From: Cinclus cinclus
Lineage: Eukaryota; Chordata; Aves; Passeriformes; Cinclidae
Direction of reading: 5' to 3'
Assembly: GCF_963662255.1 (NCBI RefSeq)
Contig: NC_085052.1
Coordinates: forward strand, 16,219,151-16,283,150
DNA length: 64,000 nt
Shown: one piece after another, positions 1-14,660 of the stretch
Layout of the letters: each line of letters begins with the position of its first letter
Numbering within the stretch: position 1 is the stretch's first letter
Notes under the pieces: model-generated
The model's database searches: none
What the model was told of the DNA's origin: nothing
The model's input: the letters and a program-made list of their open reading frames with translations, nothing else
Translations under genes and position numbers: made by a program

Positions 1-3000
1 ACCATTGGTGTTTCTAAACTGAAAGTTCAGAAGTGGGCTATACTTCAGCCTTGCTGGTGAGAACAGAGATGTATCTGTAATGCTTTGAGCAACAGTCACT
101 TCCATTTTAAATAAGATTCTAAGCACCACTCTGCAGCAAGGCAATCAGTTATAAAAGCAAGCCCAGCTACAGGAGACCCTGAACAACCACGGCTCCACAC
201 ATTTCCAAGCAAAAGTCAAAGCTGGATTTATAATGGAAAGATAAGCCAAGCTAAAAGAGGGGGTGTAGGGGAGATGAGAAACAAAGTTCACTGCTTTTAA
301 GCCTTGAATTACAGTGCCTGGAAGGAGGAAAATAAGGTTTTTATCACAAATTCAACAGAACCTATCTGCAGTGTTCAGAATAATAGAAAACATTCTAAAG
401 GTTTTCTTCTCACTTGCCATACTATTTTTCTTTTTCAGTTTTGAAGTACCATGCCAGCCTTGGAAGGATAAGATTTATATTAAAACAAACCAACACAAAA
501 AAACCCCCCACAATTTCACACTTTAAATAAACATCCATGAAAGCCAGCAGATTTACTACCTGAACCTATCCTTTTGGAATTTGATACAGCCTGCCTAGAT
601 GATGATTTTGCTTTCTCAGCACCTCAAGCTCAGCAGCATGTCTGCTTAACCTGCAAATGCTCAGTTCTCTGAGAGAATAAAAAATCCTACGTATCACGCT
701 TGGCTAAAGAAATTCATAGGCCCACTAGGAGAGGGACCCCACAAAGACAGAACCCAGATGACCAAAAAATAGAGTATCACATCCCACCAAATCACAGTAC
801 AATAAGTTCTGTAATTTTTATTACCTCAATTTATATATTTGTTTCTTCCAAATCCAGCAACTTTCAGGAATAGAAACGAAAATACCTACCTATGTATGCC
901 TAAGGTTTCTTTATCAAGCCTTAGGAACAGTTGCTTCAATACTCTTTGTAGTTGTCCTTAAAGACTTCGTCTTTTAAAAAAAACAGCAATCAGAAGAATT
1001 TATATCAGCAGACTCATTACTTCCACTTTATTTTAAAACACTGATCCCATCCGCCCTGTAAGGTTCTGCCCTGAAGACGCATTTTTGCCACCAACATGGC
1101 ACTGACATCATAAGAAGTTCTCGTCAACAAGTTTCCACTGTCAAAGCAACTTGGGACCTCATCCTCACACTTAGGGGCTGAACTGTATTTTATGGCCTTT
1201 ACGCAAAACAAAACAAAGCATCTGTCACTCTGAGGTCCTACCAGTTTCACGACCACTTCACTGACAAGGAACTCTAAAAGAAGAAATCTAAAAAACTGGG
1301 TTTACCATGGTTTACTTCTAGAATTAATATTCTACTGACTACTTGTGATAATTGAATGTGGGATATTGCTCAAGAATCTGAACTGCTACAGCATCTACAA
1401 AGAAAATCATCCCAGCCTTCTCACTGCTTCTGGCAGGGCAAATTATTATTCAGGTGTTACAGGTTCCTTGCAAGATCCAATATCCCCATTTATTATCTGT
1501 CCTTGTTTCAAGGCAGTTTGTTGCCAATGTATTTCTGCCCTGTATCTGGCAAACAGGCAGAAGTCTTGCCTTTCCTCTTCCTCCATTAGTAGTGCAAGGT
1601 GAGCCAACGTGACCTCTAAATAACCATCTGCTTAAGAACCACTCCTGTAAAAAAGCATTCGACAACTGCTCTGAGATAGTCAGTCCTTGGGTTTGTTTAC
1701 AAACACATACACATTTTATAAGCATAAAGAGCTTTGTGCCCTTTTAAACTCTAACAACCAAGATTGGAGGGAAGAGTTAATATTGCAAGCCAAAAGGTTT
1801 GAGTCATATGAAAACTGATTCAACACACATCTGCTCCTCTGAAGAGAGGCCTCTGAAAACCCTTGTCCCTGGGAGACCAGGGGAATTCAGCCGAATCAAT
1901 GACTGCAATTTCTCCATTAGATCTCAGACTGGAGATAACAACAGTGGAATAATATTCAAGTGAAGACACTTAAACGCTTTTTAGCCCTCCAATATTTCTT
2001 TTTTGAAAAGATTTCAGAGCTCAACATATTTTCAGAGATTAGATGTACAACAATGACCCAATCAAAGCTAGTATTTAATGGACTAATAAAATCTTCCATT
2101 TTGTACACAAGGTGACAGCTATTGGAAAAGATGGCTTCAATTCTGAATAAGCAGTCGTTTCTAAAATCGCTGCAAGCTTTTAAATGGTGTGGCAGATTTA
2201 AGTAGAAAAGAAGCTCTGTTTTCCACTTCATTTAAGGCTGCCACTGAGAGAAGCATTATTAAAGCTGCTGATAAAGTGAATTTGGTGCATATTTTGCTTG
2301 GGGTTTTTTTGCAATGTGTAATTGCATATTTTGAGTTTAATTCAGGCATATTAGGAAAAACCATACTCCTTTAAATACATTAATAAAAAGTATGCAAGCC
2401 TATGTTAATAAAATAACTTAATGACTTGATAGTCAGAAAATATTTTATTGTAGACTACAAGCTCTTTTCTTTAACCATAAGCACAAAAAGTGAAATTGAG
2501 TCTGCATTTTTAAAGAGAACTTGGACTTTAGTCAATACATTCCAAAATGTTATATATCAACCCACAAGTCTGTCTCTGCTTCTGCTTAAATGCTTCTGCA
2601 TTAAAGTATTACAACAGTCTAATTTAAAGCAGATTTCCATACAGGCTGAAAAGAATTTACCAAACTGATCATTAATGACAACATGCTCCTTATAATAGCT
2701 AGTTTTATTAGCTGCAGTTCATGAAAAAAGGCACACTTCCTAAAACCATCAAATGCATTTGACATTTGCAGTCCTGGGGAGCTGTTTTCCTTTTTCAAAA
2801 AAACAGTGAAGGAAAGAAGCCCAGAGGAAAGAGATGTCCAGCAAAAGAGTTGGCCTCAATCACATCCTGCTTGGGCAGCTCTAAATCCAAGGAGAGATGA
2901 GCGTGCCAGCAGCTGCAAGTGGGGAGATGCAGCTGCCAAGAACTTTCAACCTCTGACCCAGTTTGAGCGAGCGCATCTCGCCCAAGGCGGCGCAGCTGCA

Positions 3001-4680
3001 GGGACTGTGCAGGCAAACCCTTCACCAGCTTCTACACTGGCTAAGAGGCTTGCAAAGAAATTATTTACAATATTATTCATTAGGTGGTCTCTGAAGGCAC
3101 AGCTGGCTGGCATCAGCATCTAAAAAATGTCTGAAACAATATCCCCAATTAAGATTCCAGATTTTCTTGGAGGTTATTCAAGATATTACAAGCGCTACCT
3201 GACTTCTCTGGAGAGGCACGTATAGCAGTGTCTAGTTGACAGACAATGACTGGGAGCCACAAGCATTCATTTAAATGTAATCAGCAATTTACCACATCAT
3301 CCTTACCATAACAAAAAGAACACAGGAGGCTTCCTTCAGCCAGGATCAAAAAGGGGCACATAAGCCCTACCAATCTTTTGGCTATAAATCTACCATGATG
3401 CAATTTTTCTCAGTTTTACTAATAGGAAAGTACTTCATGCTTCATGATATTGCCATAAAACTTTGATGTCTTTTCTTTATCCTAAAGACTTCCTCCTCCT
3501 GTTAATTGCAAAGTTTTTCCTGTTGTGAGCTAATTTTTCTTGCAACAGGGCATCTTAAGATCTCATATTTTGCATGCAGGATGCTGACTCATTTACTGAG
3601 TTTCCTTAATCAAGGGTTTATTTGCACCCTCCCAAAGCTGGCCACTGACATCAGTAAAGTGAAAGGATCGTGTCCAACCATGAAAAATAATGTTCAGGAA
3701 TGGCAAGATTTGTGGCTTATACCATAAACTCCCTCACAGGCAGATTTCCTACCTTCTTGTAGTGTTACACCTAAGGTTCATTTGACAAAAGCTGGCTATC
3801 AAGAAGTAATCATGGTTCTGACCACAAAGAGCTAAAAAAAATCGGAGAAAAATGTGGGCTACTCCAATCATATTTTATCCCTCCAATCTGATTTAGAAAG
3901 TCAAAGTGGAAGTTTGGAGAGACATTCCATGTAGTAACCTCACAGGTTCACAGAATTGCATGTGAACACATTAAACCTTAATCATATTTCTGTCAACTTC
4001 TTGAAGTTTTCACTCACGTTTCCTGCCTAGTGAGGAATTAATCCAGGGACTACAGTCAGCCATTTGAAGTGAAGATGCTATTCCCCACTGATCTTCAATA
4101 ACTAAATGTGCCTATATTCATTCTAACCCATCACCAGCTTAGCAAATTAGAACATTTTTCGAGAAAATAAACCATCAGCTTTTCTTCAAAGGCATATGCA
4201 CAAGGAGCTATATCGTAAATTTTAAACACATGTGCAAAACATCTGACATATGCTAATTATGGAGACATTAGGGTCATTTCTCAATTTTAGATCAAATTTC
4301 CTTAGGTAAGGAGCTCTGTGTGCAGAGCACAAGCTGGTTCCCCCTTTGGTGACTGTATCTCTTAGCTCATGAGGCTTTATCTAAAGACCATGCATGCTTT
4401 AGAAACAGAAAGGTAAAACTATTAGCTATTACTGATACTTTACTCAAGATTATGTAAATCCAACAGTGACTCCAATCTGGAAAACATTATAGCACAAACT
4501 ACATGATTAGGAGCAGCTCAATCGTGGTCAAATACAAGACATTGTTGCAATACATTTGCTTTTCTGATAGTTTGGAGGAGTTAAAAAATGGGAACACTAC
4601 AGTTTAAAATAAACACACAATCACTGAGAAACAACAGGATAAGAAAATAGGACTGCTTCTTCAGATCATCATCTTCAACA

Positions 4681-4828
4681 GGTTGCCCAGGAAAATTGTG
4701 GATACCCCATCCCTGAAAGTATTAAAAGTCAGGTTTGACAGGGCTTTGAGCAACCTGGTCTATTGCAAGGTGTCTGCCCATAGCAGGGAGAGTAGGACTC
4801 CCTTCCTACCCAAACCATTCTATTATAA
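4681..4828 (+). mobile_element. CR1 LINE 3' tail fragment
   Basis: The stretch reads like the well-known 3' end of avian CR1 retroposons: GGTTGCCCAG..., a TGGATACCCCATCCCTG block, GGCTTTGAGCAACCTGGTC, then CCTACCCAAACCATTCTAT. The ATTCTAT end places it in plus orientation. It is 5'-truncated and diverged from the consensus as I remember it, so it is an old copy inside TBC1D12 intron 2. Confidence 0.85.
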
Positions 4829-5080
4829 CATGGTCTCCAAAACAAATACCTCCATTACTAGAAAACAGTAAGTAGAGGACATTGTGCAGGTTCTCCATTT
4901 CTCAGGATGGAAGAGACATCTGGATTTTACCACAGTATTTTCACAGCACGAGGCCAACAGCATGCCCCTGCAAGCAAACCAAGAATGCTTGCCCTCTCCC
5001 ACTCAGAGAGGAAAACTACTTAAATAAGAAAATTGTATTTGAAAACATAGAAAAAGCTTTCAGTTTACTTCACTGTACAA

Positions 5081-5145
5081 AACATAGAATAATTTGGGTT
5101 GGAAGGACCTTTAAAAGTCACATAGTTTCATCCCACAAGACTGCA
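5081..5145 (-). mobile_element. CR1 LINE fragment, inverse orientation
   Basis: The words CATAGAATAATTTGGGTTGG and AAGGACCTTTAAAAGTCA are the reverse complement of the CR1 3' terminus. The copy is short and diverged, and its right limit is uncertain. It sits about 250 bp from a CR1 tail in the opposite orientation. Confidence 0.7.
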
Positions 5146-6119
5146 CTTTCTGTAATCTCATCATTTTCTTGCAATATTTTATTGTGTCACAAGTCCCACT
5201 GGATTAAAGTCCTTCAAGAAGATCCTCTCGTTTTTCACTTCAGTTGCTCCCAAAAGGCCCTTTTTGCCACACAGCTCTTTCTAGGAGATAACTGAACACT
5301 GTTTCATTCGCAGCCATTTGCACCTGCCGAACACATCACCTTATTTAGAATTTAAGAAAGGAGACAGAGAAGCAGCCCCAAGAGATTCAAGTTACTGTTT
5401 TAACCAACACAGGGGACATTCATATTTCTTGTCAACAAATCTTTCAGCTTCAGATTTGCATGCTAACTTTACATTAATGATGCATTACCAGTTGCTCACC
5501 TTTGAGGACTGACATTTTAGTATTATCTTATCAAAGACAGATTCCACAGGAACAATTCTATGGAAGCACAACTTTTGTGACAGAGGAAGGAAATCAAAGG
5601 TACCTTTGTGAAGAATTCCAGTAGCTCAAAATTAAGGTTAATTTCTAGTATTATTTTGCTACAAAGTATCTTGAGTGAGATTTAAACTTTAATTTAAAGA
5701 AGATGACATGTTTCAGAATTCTTAAGCAATTTGTCACAAGTTACCTCCGTAGGAAGTCTTCCAGGCAAGGATGATAATGGAAAAAAAGAGTAAGAAGGCA
5801 GCATATCATGTTAAATAAGGCATTAATTTCCCATAAAATTTTTTAAGTTCTAATATCTTGACAAAAACAGCTTAAATGCTTTCTGAACATAAAGCACCTA
5901 AGTACTTTTAATTAGTACTGAGACATACTGAAGAATGTACAAGATAATCATAAAACTCAAATTCCTTAGTAACTACTATACCTTAAAAAGTCCCAAAAGA
6001 GCATTCTCAGAGCACGCTGTGGTCATATAACACCAATGTTGATATAACAGCAGAGAAATGCAGTACCTGTGTGTTATTTTTACAGTTTTCCTACCTAGAG
6101 TTGTGTGATGTTTACTCAC

Positions 6120-6243
6120 CTGCTGAATAATTTTGGAATCTTTTGGAATGTTTTCCCTGGGTGGGACTTTTCCAAACAACTTCCAACCAGGAGCACTTTG
6201 GACAGCAGGTTTGAGTTCCTTTGTCCTTTTAGTGAAAAAGTTT
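6120..6243 (-). CDS. TBC1D12: TBC1D12 coding exon 2
   Basis: On the minus strand the stretch is bounded by acceptor TTTTCAG and donor CAG|GTGAGT. Its 124 nt complete an Arg codon split with exon 1 (AG|A) and then encode 41 residues. They start [11 protein letters not shown] and run through [16 protein letters not shown] to DSKIIQQ. This matches the human TBC1D12 segment after FADFFTR (NLFPKRTKELK...[15 protein letters not shown]...SKIIQQ) nearly residue for residue, and it identifies the gene. The downstream in-frame continuation VSKHHTT is intron. The segment precedes the TBC domain; I know of no catalytic role for it. Confidence 0.95.
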
Positions 6244-7770
6244 CTGAAAAGAGAGTAAGGGGATTTTTTTTATTTATTGTAATCATATAAACAAAGTATA
6301 TTGTGCCTACTTACATTTCTTCAATCTCTCTACCAGTTTACCACTCGGGTGAACTGTAGAGATTTACTGCTCAGCAAACGCATAGTGCATTCTACTTACA
6401 TATAATTAATTTCAAGTAGAGCATCTTTCATTACAGGTGCTTTAATGCTAATATTTGTATTTAACACTCAACTTTACCTCTAAACTACTTTATGTAATAT
6501 CAGAGCTTTTTTCAGTAACAGCAGGCAGAGCAGCAGCCTCTCAAACCTTTGTTTGGCGTTTGCTTTAAGTGTTTCTTCCTGACTTATTTGGAGACTGAAA
6601 TGACAACAGCTGCAACTTAAGAGATTTTTTTTAAATGGTGAATTATTACTTCTACCAATCTTCACACCTTCAACTTTCATAGCACGACTAGAGAACCAGG
6701 CAACAATCACACAGCTCCAGTTTAGCAGATAACCTTCACCAGTGCCTGGAGCAATTACACTCAAATAGGCATATGACTGCATGGCTCTTACTTCTTAGAA
6801 AACCAACCATCACAAGACTGTGTTAGTGACCACTTGTCAGATACTCACCTGTACTATTTGACTCCAACCACAAGTTCCCAGAGCATGTTATGTACAAATG
6901 CTTTAAAAATGAAAGAAGTACATTTGTTCTGAATACTGGAAAGTTACTTTCCAGAAACTCATAACACAAGGGGATTAAAAGCTCAGTAGCCTGTAGGGTG
7001 ATTTCTCAGGAAGCTTACCAGCTGACCTCAGAGAACAGAATAGGGGAGTGCTTTTGGTACACTGTTTTTGTACAGAGTTAACGAGCTAACTTCACACTCT
7101 CCTGTAAAGAGATCCCCAGATTGATTCTTCACTTTAAGTATCTGCTATATTTTAAAATACAATTCCTTTTCAAACTGGAAGAGTTACATTTGTGCACAGC
7201 AAACAGTCTCTTAGCTTTGCCCAGATAAAAGGAGCATGCTTCAACAACCACAATCCGTCTGAAAAGTGCTCAGGGCCCTTAAATTCCAGTGCTGTCAGGG
7301 TTTCTGGCCAGGCAGCATAGTTTTACAATTAGGAACTGTTAGTGGTTGTAAGACATTGTATGGTCTTCAAACACAAGCTGTCTTTTCAGTTTCCGGAATG
7401 TTTTTTGTTATTTAGGAAACAAGCAAACACCTGTCAAAAATCCCTTCAGTGCAAGTTTGCATGAATGAACTCTGCAGACTGTGAATTTGTGTATAGTTGA
7501 GGACCTAGCCACCAGTAGACAGCAAGCTGGAGAAATGGAGAAGTAGGTGCTGACAGAGCATGGAAGCCTCCCAAAAAGTGATAAGCTCAAGACTGGTCGT
7601 TCTGTGGAATCCAGGAAAAATCAAGAAACTCAGAACACCAACTCTTCACTCCATTTGAGGCCACTGCCACACACTACCACGATCAACAGCTTGTCAAAAA
7701 AAAAAAAAAAAATTGAAAAGACTGCGTTCAAGAAAACAGCAGTTGCCATAGGCAGGCAGGGAGTACAAGA

Positions 7771-7785
7771 TACACACACACACAC
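7771..7785. repeat. (CA)n microsatellite
   Basis: A run of about seven CA units follows GATA and ends in CCCC. It is short and probably only weakly polymorphic. A 17-A homopolymer lies at 7696-7712, just upstream. Confidence 0.8.
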
Positions 7786-10700
7786 CCCTGATGGAAGAGA
7801 ACACCATGAGAGAATTTTTTTGAATGCCCAGATAGAATCTGTTAGTGCCTCAGTACACTGTGCCACTTCTGTGGGTGTCTCCCAGATGTTGTTACAAGCC
7901 AATTATGGGAAAGCACATTTGGGAATAACCGATTGCATGGTTTGAATAGTTGTTTGCCATGAATAGAATCAAGTAATTGCTATTAATAAGAGTTTAATTA
8001 ATACAAATTGTTCTAGCAGGCATTGGTTGTGATCCACACATCCCACAACTCTGTCCCCATCAGAGAAATTTAATATTTTAGTCCATCCCTGTGGAAGCAA
8101 AGTAAGCACTCAGAAGCTCCAAGACAGTGGTTTCTGATACATAGCCTGGAAAGGAGGAACACTGAAAAAAACTAGCCATGGTACCCACGCCTTTAAAAAA
8201 TACCATCCTCAGTCAATCCCAGGACTGCACACCATTGGTCAAATTAAGAGATCCACTCAGTAAGACCACAAAAAGTGTGTTTACATGAATAACAAAGGCC
8301 CAATTCTTAAGGACACTTTTCACAGTGCTTTATATTGTCTTCAGGAGGGAAGGAGGAGCATTCAAAGAATCAACAAAACAGGACAGTTTTCTAAAGACAA
8401 CATGTCACTCTGCACTACCCCACAGCCTTGCCCTTAAATCTGTAACAGCTGAATTTGAACTTGGTTAGAGAAGACTTTTCCCCCCAGAAGCAGGTATGCA
8501 AGAAGTACTTGTATTCTGGAGTACCTTTCTTGACTTCATGGGTAGCAATAAGCATCCAGTCTCTGTACAAACTATGGGACACCACCAGGATTACTTGGTA
8601 GCTGAATTCCACTGCTTTTAGCATATGTAGAAGCTGAAAGATGCATTTAACATTGGCAATCTGTCACTGTATCAAAGCTGGTTCATTATTAACCGGGAAG
8701 CTGGTAGGCTTTTAAAAGGAAAAAAAAATGTGTAACATAGAGAAGTTTTTAATTAATATTTCTATACAAAAGATTTAGGCATGCTCATGGCTTTCACAAG
8801 ATTTAATTCTTCAATTTTTTTAAACAAAATATTAAAATAAACCATCCAGAATGTAGTCTGGAAGGAAAGGAGTTTTACTTTTATTGAGCACATATTCAAT
8901 GAAGTCTGTTTCTTGTGAAGGCAAAAAGCTGGTAAAACTTCAAATCATGTCAGAATAAACTTCACATAAGAATTCTAATCCAAAAGAAATTAATGAGAGG
9001 TTACAAATAAGTTTGCTGAAGTTGGAAGGATACTTTTTAATACATTGTTTTGGCAGCTAACAGTATCATATCTGATGTGTTTTTGACAGCAGTAAAGCCT
9101 TACAAAAGCCTTGTTAAGGAACAGCATCTGTGAATGCTTACAAGTTGCATTCACTGAAGTGCAGGAAGTGTACTAGATTTGATGTATTTGTTGCTGCTTA
9201 GAATATTCATGAGTCTCCCAGGTCCTGGGAAGAGTAATCTATTGAAATGGCTGAAAAGTCAAGAGCATTTTTGTACAGAATCTCAAAATCCATTTGAAAA
9301 CCTCAAAATTCCTTAAAAAAGAGCCTATACTTTCGAACTGAACAATTCGTTCTGCTGCAAGGACCCATGGGATTGAAGTATTAAATTAGTTCATTGATTT
9401 AAGCTCTGGTTTACAAAAGCCCAGGGGAAAGCTGCAAGTTTTTTTTTTTTTTTTTACTTTCCCCTGCTTCTTTTACATAACACATATTAACACTCTCAAA
9501 TGACACTCCAAAACGTTTCAGTAGGTGCCTTGAAGAGCTGGAAAGCCAAATGAAGTGCCACAGAATGAGAAGTTATTGGCACAGACCAAGACATCTATTG
9601 CTAACACTGTTTGGATTACATTAAACAAAAACCTATGAGCTGTGATCACACAACTACAACAGCTGTAATGACAGCTATGACTGGTGGGTTTTCCTCTTAT
9701 TTTCAACAGTGTTGCTTCAACTATTCCTGCCTGTGCAAGTTTCACCATACTGGTGGTACAGCAATTCAGAAGCATTAACCATTTCTACAGGATTATGTTC
9801 TGTTAATGAAATTGCTTGTTTCCACTCTGGTTTTGCTTCTAAGAATCACTTTTTTGTTGCTATTTAAGATTAATTAGTGTAGTCTAAATGCAATTAGAAT
9901 TAAGTCTCAGAAGGGGATAGGTAGAACTTGATACTTTAGCAAATTTTTTAATCTACTTTGGGGTTTTGGATTCCCCTCCCCCCAAAAAAATTCTCAACAC
10001 AAAAAACTTCATTCCGATTTCCAAGCTAGCTAATATAGGTCAGTCCAAGAGGATGACAGATTTCCAAGATTTAGAGGAAGTTACAGGAAAATATGAGACA
10101 AGTACTTCAACCTTGATCTTAAATTTTACCTAAAACCACATTTGCACAACACTCACTCAAAGAAAGCTGAAGTGCTTTGAACAGCAGCAACCCAAACATC
10201 AGCAGGTAGGAAAGGTTCCAGGGTAGATACGCATCCAGCACTCTGCTCCTAGGTATAACTGAGTCACTTCTCCACAAGAACAAGAGACTGACAAGAATCT
10301 TTTGTTTGACCAAAGACATCAAACTAATCTAGTTTCAAGCTACACATCATTTTGCTACAGTTCTTTGGCTCTTCCCTTTGTACAGCTCCAATGAGTGCCA
10401 CAAATGATCAGTATTCCACTGCTTTGTGCAACCCAGCAACACCTCAAGAAGCTTTCCTTGCCAATCACTCAATCATTAGAACTCCATATACAGGCTCAAG
10501 CTTCACCTATTCTGATGCTTTTAGCAATCCATAGGCAGATTTCAGGCCTTCTAGGATGAATACCAGTATAAAAAAAATACTAAAAATAATACTATTTTAA
10601 TTTATTCATCTTGCACTACAGAAAAATGGCAAAATTCAAGTGGTCTCAGAGGAGAGCATAAACCATGTTGTGGTCATCATTACTATACATGAGGAAAGTA

Positions 10701-13700
10701 TGCTTCCTTACAGTTCACTTTAATATATAAATAAATTTAATTTGAAATACTGCATTTCGTTGGACAAAAAAAAGCCCCAAAAAACCAACACAAACAAAAA
10801 AACAAGAAAACATCCGAACAAACAGGGGGGAGGGGGGAAATGTGGAGCAAAAAACCAAAACCACTAAACTGTGGGCACCCTTGGCAAACAGTGTAGCACC
10901 ATAGAAACATTTGCTTTCCAAATAAAATATTCAGAATTTAGGATTTTACAAATAAATTAATGCTGTGCTTATATCTCACTACTGAAAGGTAAACTACTAT
11001 TCTCTGATTTCTCATCCTTAGAAGACAACTTCAACCTTACTCAAAATGTTTACTCATTAACTTACAAATAAAACAGGTCCAAAAAAAGACCTCAGGTTAT
11101 ACTAGCATAGTAAAAGTTACTTTCTTTTGGTAAAAATCTGTCAAAGTATTTTTCTGACTTTTACTTTACACAACACAACAATTTGGTTTACTGTCATTTT
11201 CTATCATCAATCATTTCTTCTCATTGCATCCATCTTCCAAGAACTTTGATAGCAGGGAAGTTGTTATGCTGAGAAAACAAGATTTGAAAGCCACGAGAAC
11301 TGACAGAGGAAGTGAGGGCTGATTAGATTTTCTTTTTGATTAAGCATCTAGTACCTGTTAGTAAACACTGCATAAGACAACTGCATCATTTTAAATCCAG
11401 GGAAGCAAAGCACAAACAGGAAGGAATCAGCAACCCATCAAGAACATCCTCGCTCTACCACACACAGCTTTTCCTCCCAGAATCACAAAGGCTTAGAAGG
11501 GAAATCCAGCACAGAAGTAATGTTACAAATGAGCACCAAGTTGGACCCAAAAAAAAAAAAAAAAATACATTTTCTCTGTGTTTTTAATAGTTACAAAAAT
11601 GCAGTTAAAAGCCCTGAAGTTAAATTTCTCTGCAATAACATTAAAAATCGACTGATTCCAATAAAACCTCAGAATGTGTAAAAGGAATGGAGTAACAAAA
11701 TTCATTAAAAACTGCATTTGTATTACAAAACAACTGACTTTGCATCTCCACAAAGAACGGAGTCCTGCTTGTACATGCAATTTGCTCTTGCTCCACCCCA
11801 TGCTAATTTTTAATAAGCTTCATAGACATACAAAATACGTGTATGTTTGAAACTTGTTGAAATTTGAATTAGCTAAAAGACAAGATGATAAGGAAATTAC
11901 TTATTTACCCAACAATCTTTATCCAGAGAGCTGTATCAGTAAGGCATTAGAAAAGGCATGTTCCAGGAATTACTGCAGATACATCTTTACAGATAGAAAA
12001 CACTAAAATGGGTAGTTTTTACTTAAAGCCATACTTTTAGAACAAATTCTGAAGACCTCTACACACCTGCAATTCTATATTCTGTCATTACTACAGCCAA
12101 GTACATATCAAGAATTATTACACCCACATTGGCATCTCTTTACCAGGTATAAAACGCAAAAGCTGCTTAAGAACCCAGCAGAATTCTCCATACTCAAGTC
12201 TTGGCCATTCTGTTAAGCTCTCTGCACAGTAATTTCGAAATAACAGCAGACAAAAAAAAAAAAAAACAAAACCATTGTGTTATTAAGCAGAATTAGCCCC
12301 TCTGCTTTAAACAAGACTTTTCAATAATTTACATGCAGAAACAAAGGTAACTCAACTCTAAGCATAAATAATGAATCATTGAAAGGAAATAAAATCTTTT
12401 TGGTTAGCCACTTACAAAGCCTGCAGAGCAACAGGCATTCTACATTTTTCGTCTCAATGGCTTCAAGTGTCAGCCCATTTTGATCCAACACATTTACGAT
12501 TGCTCTCAGCACAAGTTTCAAAGTTCTGCCCTATATTGGAAGGGATGTGACCCAACCAATTTTACAGTTTACATTTTCCACCATTTTGCTATAAGAAGCA
12601 GCTAGATACAAGCTTCTCTTTTAATTTTATTACCCCAACCACAAGAGGTTGTAGCAAGAGGTTTCTATTTTTAACACCTTCTAGATGTAAAGATCCCCTC
12701 TTTCTCTCTGTACCAAGACAACCCAAAGAATAACTCAAATTACCCTCTCCAAAGGAGCTTCAATGTTTGTAACACTCTAAACCTGCAGTCTTAAGTGTTA
12801 TACAAGCAAGCTTTTGGCCTCTCTCCCCTCCCAACCCCTCCACAAAAAAGGAAACAAAATCCTACCCAGGACAACAACCATTTTCAGCAAGACCAAGCTT
12901 GTAGTATTTTTTTTAGTTAAATATGACATCTCCATTTATATTAGTGGTCAACTAAAGCCTTGGCTACCATTTGGTATATCTGAAATTGAACAGACTGTCA
13001 AGGACTAGCAGTTAAGGATTGAGAGGCTGGGAAGGAGGTGCCTTGGAGAGGACTGAAAGATTGACAGAATTATCATGGAACTGCACTGATGAGACAAAAT
13101 TACACCAATTCTCTTATCAAACTCCTAGTGGATACAAGTCCCAAAGCAGCTTTACAAACTCTGCTGGTAGAACAGTTTTACTACAGGTACACAAACACTT
13201 GGGAAGTTTTAAGAGTGAAAGTGTTTAGCAGTACTACAGAACACTCTGTATTTTACCAGACTACATCACAGTCCTAACAAAGAGCCTTTGCACAGGTCAG
13301 CTTTACAAGCAGTTCAAGCATTCAAAAACAAGAAGAGACATAAGCAAGCCAACAACTGACAGGGTTACATTTCAGAATGGTTTAATACAAATAAAGGAAG
13401 AGAATCAGCCCTTACTTTTCAGAGTGAAGTAGCAAAATAGAGCTTTATGCCAGACTGTTCTATCATCTTCACATTTGATCAGACAGTTATAAAGCTATTT
13501 TGACACTATACCAAACCCTATGGCCAACCTTCTCTAATAATGATCAAATGTCACTTATCCACTGTATTTAAAACAAAGTCTCAGATCACAGCTGTGAGAA
13601 GTAGAGAATTTTTACCAGCTGACCACAGATATCCTGTATTTTCTGGTATTTTTTGTATGGCCAGCAATATCTACTCCAGCAAAGTCATAGTTAGTTAATG

Positions 13701-14660
13701 AGCAATATACTCCAAGCAACAGTGCTAGAGGAACAAGACCCCTTCCTCCCATAAAACCACATAATGGGGAAGCCCATTTCTCCTCCTTGTCCTACAATCC
13801 CTTCTGCTGCATCAGTTCCAAGACTCTCTATACCTTGCAAGTCAATCAAACTCACTAGTCCCACAGAACACCATCAACATTTTTTCATTCTCCAGCTTAA
13901 TGAGCTACAGCAGCTCACAGAGGATCATATAAATACCAGAAGCAGGGATGAAACAGCTCCTTTGTTTCCTGACAATAGCAAATTCTTCAATCAGTTCACC
14001 AAGATATCTCACAAAGTACAACTTAATTAAACAGACCACCTGAAATTGTTCTAGAAGTGACTCACTTTCAGTTAAGGCAAATGTCACCTGCTTTATTGGG
14101 CCAGTCACTACATCTATAGTTCAAATGTTTCTATACATTGTATTCTTTCAAAACAAAGGTGATAAGGATTTCCAGCCTTTGACATGGCCTACAAGTCTAT
14201 GAACTATAAGTTCAAACACAGGGCAGAGTTTTATTTTGAAGACTGTCTCAGGGGTGATTGCAACTCTGACCAGCCTGGTTAAGCCTCAGTTAATATTTTT
14301 CCCTTCTGGTGCCTGACAGAGTGCCTGTCAACTACTTGATTGCACAGTGCAGCATTACAAACAAGGTATTACTGTAGTACTTCTGCAGTCACTCAGCACA
14401 TTGGGTTTCAGCTGCAACTAGCAATTCACAATATATTTTGTCATTGCTTCAGTGATCAATTGCAGAAATACTACAAAACACAACAACTAATTTTTGATCT
14501 ATCAGCTGATATGAAAAGGCAGGGGATTGATTTAATTCAGTTTTGCCTGATAATTTTTATCAAAATTAGGAAGAAACTTTCCAATCTACCACTCCATTGC
14601 TTACAGAATTTGAGAATCAGCAAGCAATTTGCAAAATACAATTTACAACAAGAAAAAGCT

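Larger units (their letters stand above)
1..6119 (-). other. TBC1D12: TBC1D12 intron 2 (partial)
   Basis: This is the intron downstream of TBC1D12 exon 2, whose donor GTGAGT reads on the minus strand at 6119-6114. I looked for the next expected coding segment (the EYEARTG / FEFEPLS region of the human protein) on the minus strand and did not see it, so exon 3 probably lies left of the window. The stretch is AT-rich and holds two CR1 fragments near 4681 and 5081. Nothing else is recognisable. Confidence 0.6.

Noticed and set aside
1..6119. TBC1D12 exon 3 and the TBC domain
   Set aside because: Searched for by expected peptide (EYEARTG, FEFEPLS, QEYDEM) on the minus strand and not seen; probably beyond the left edge.
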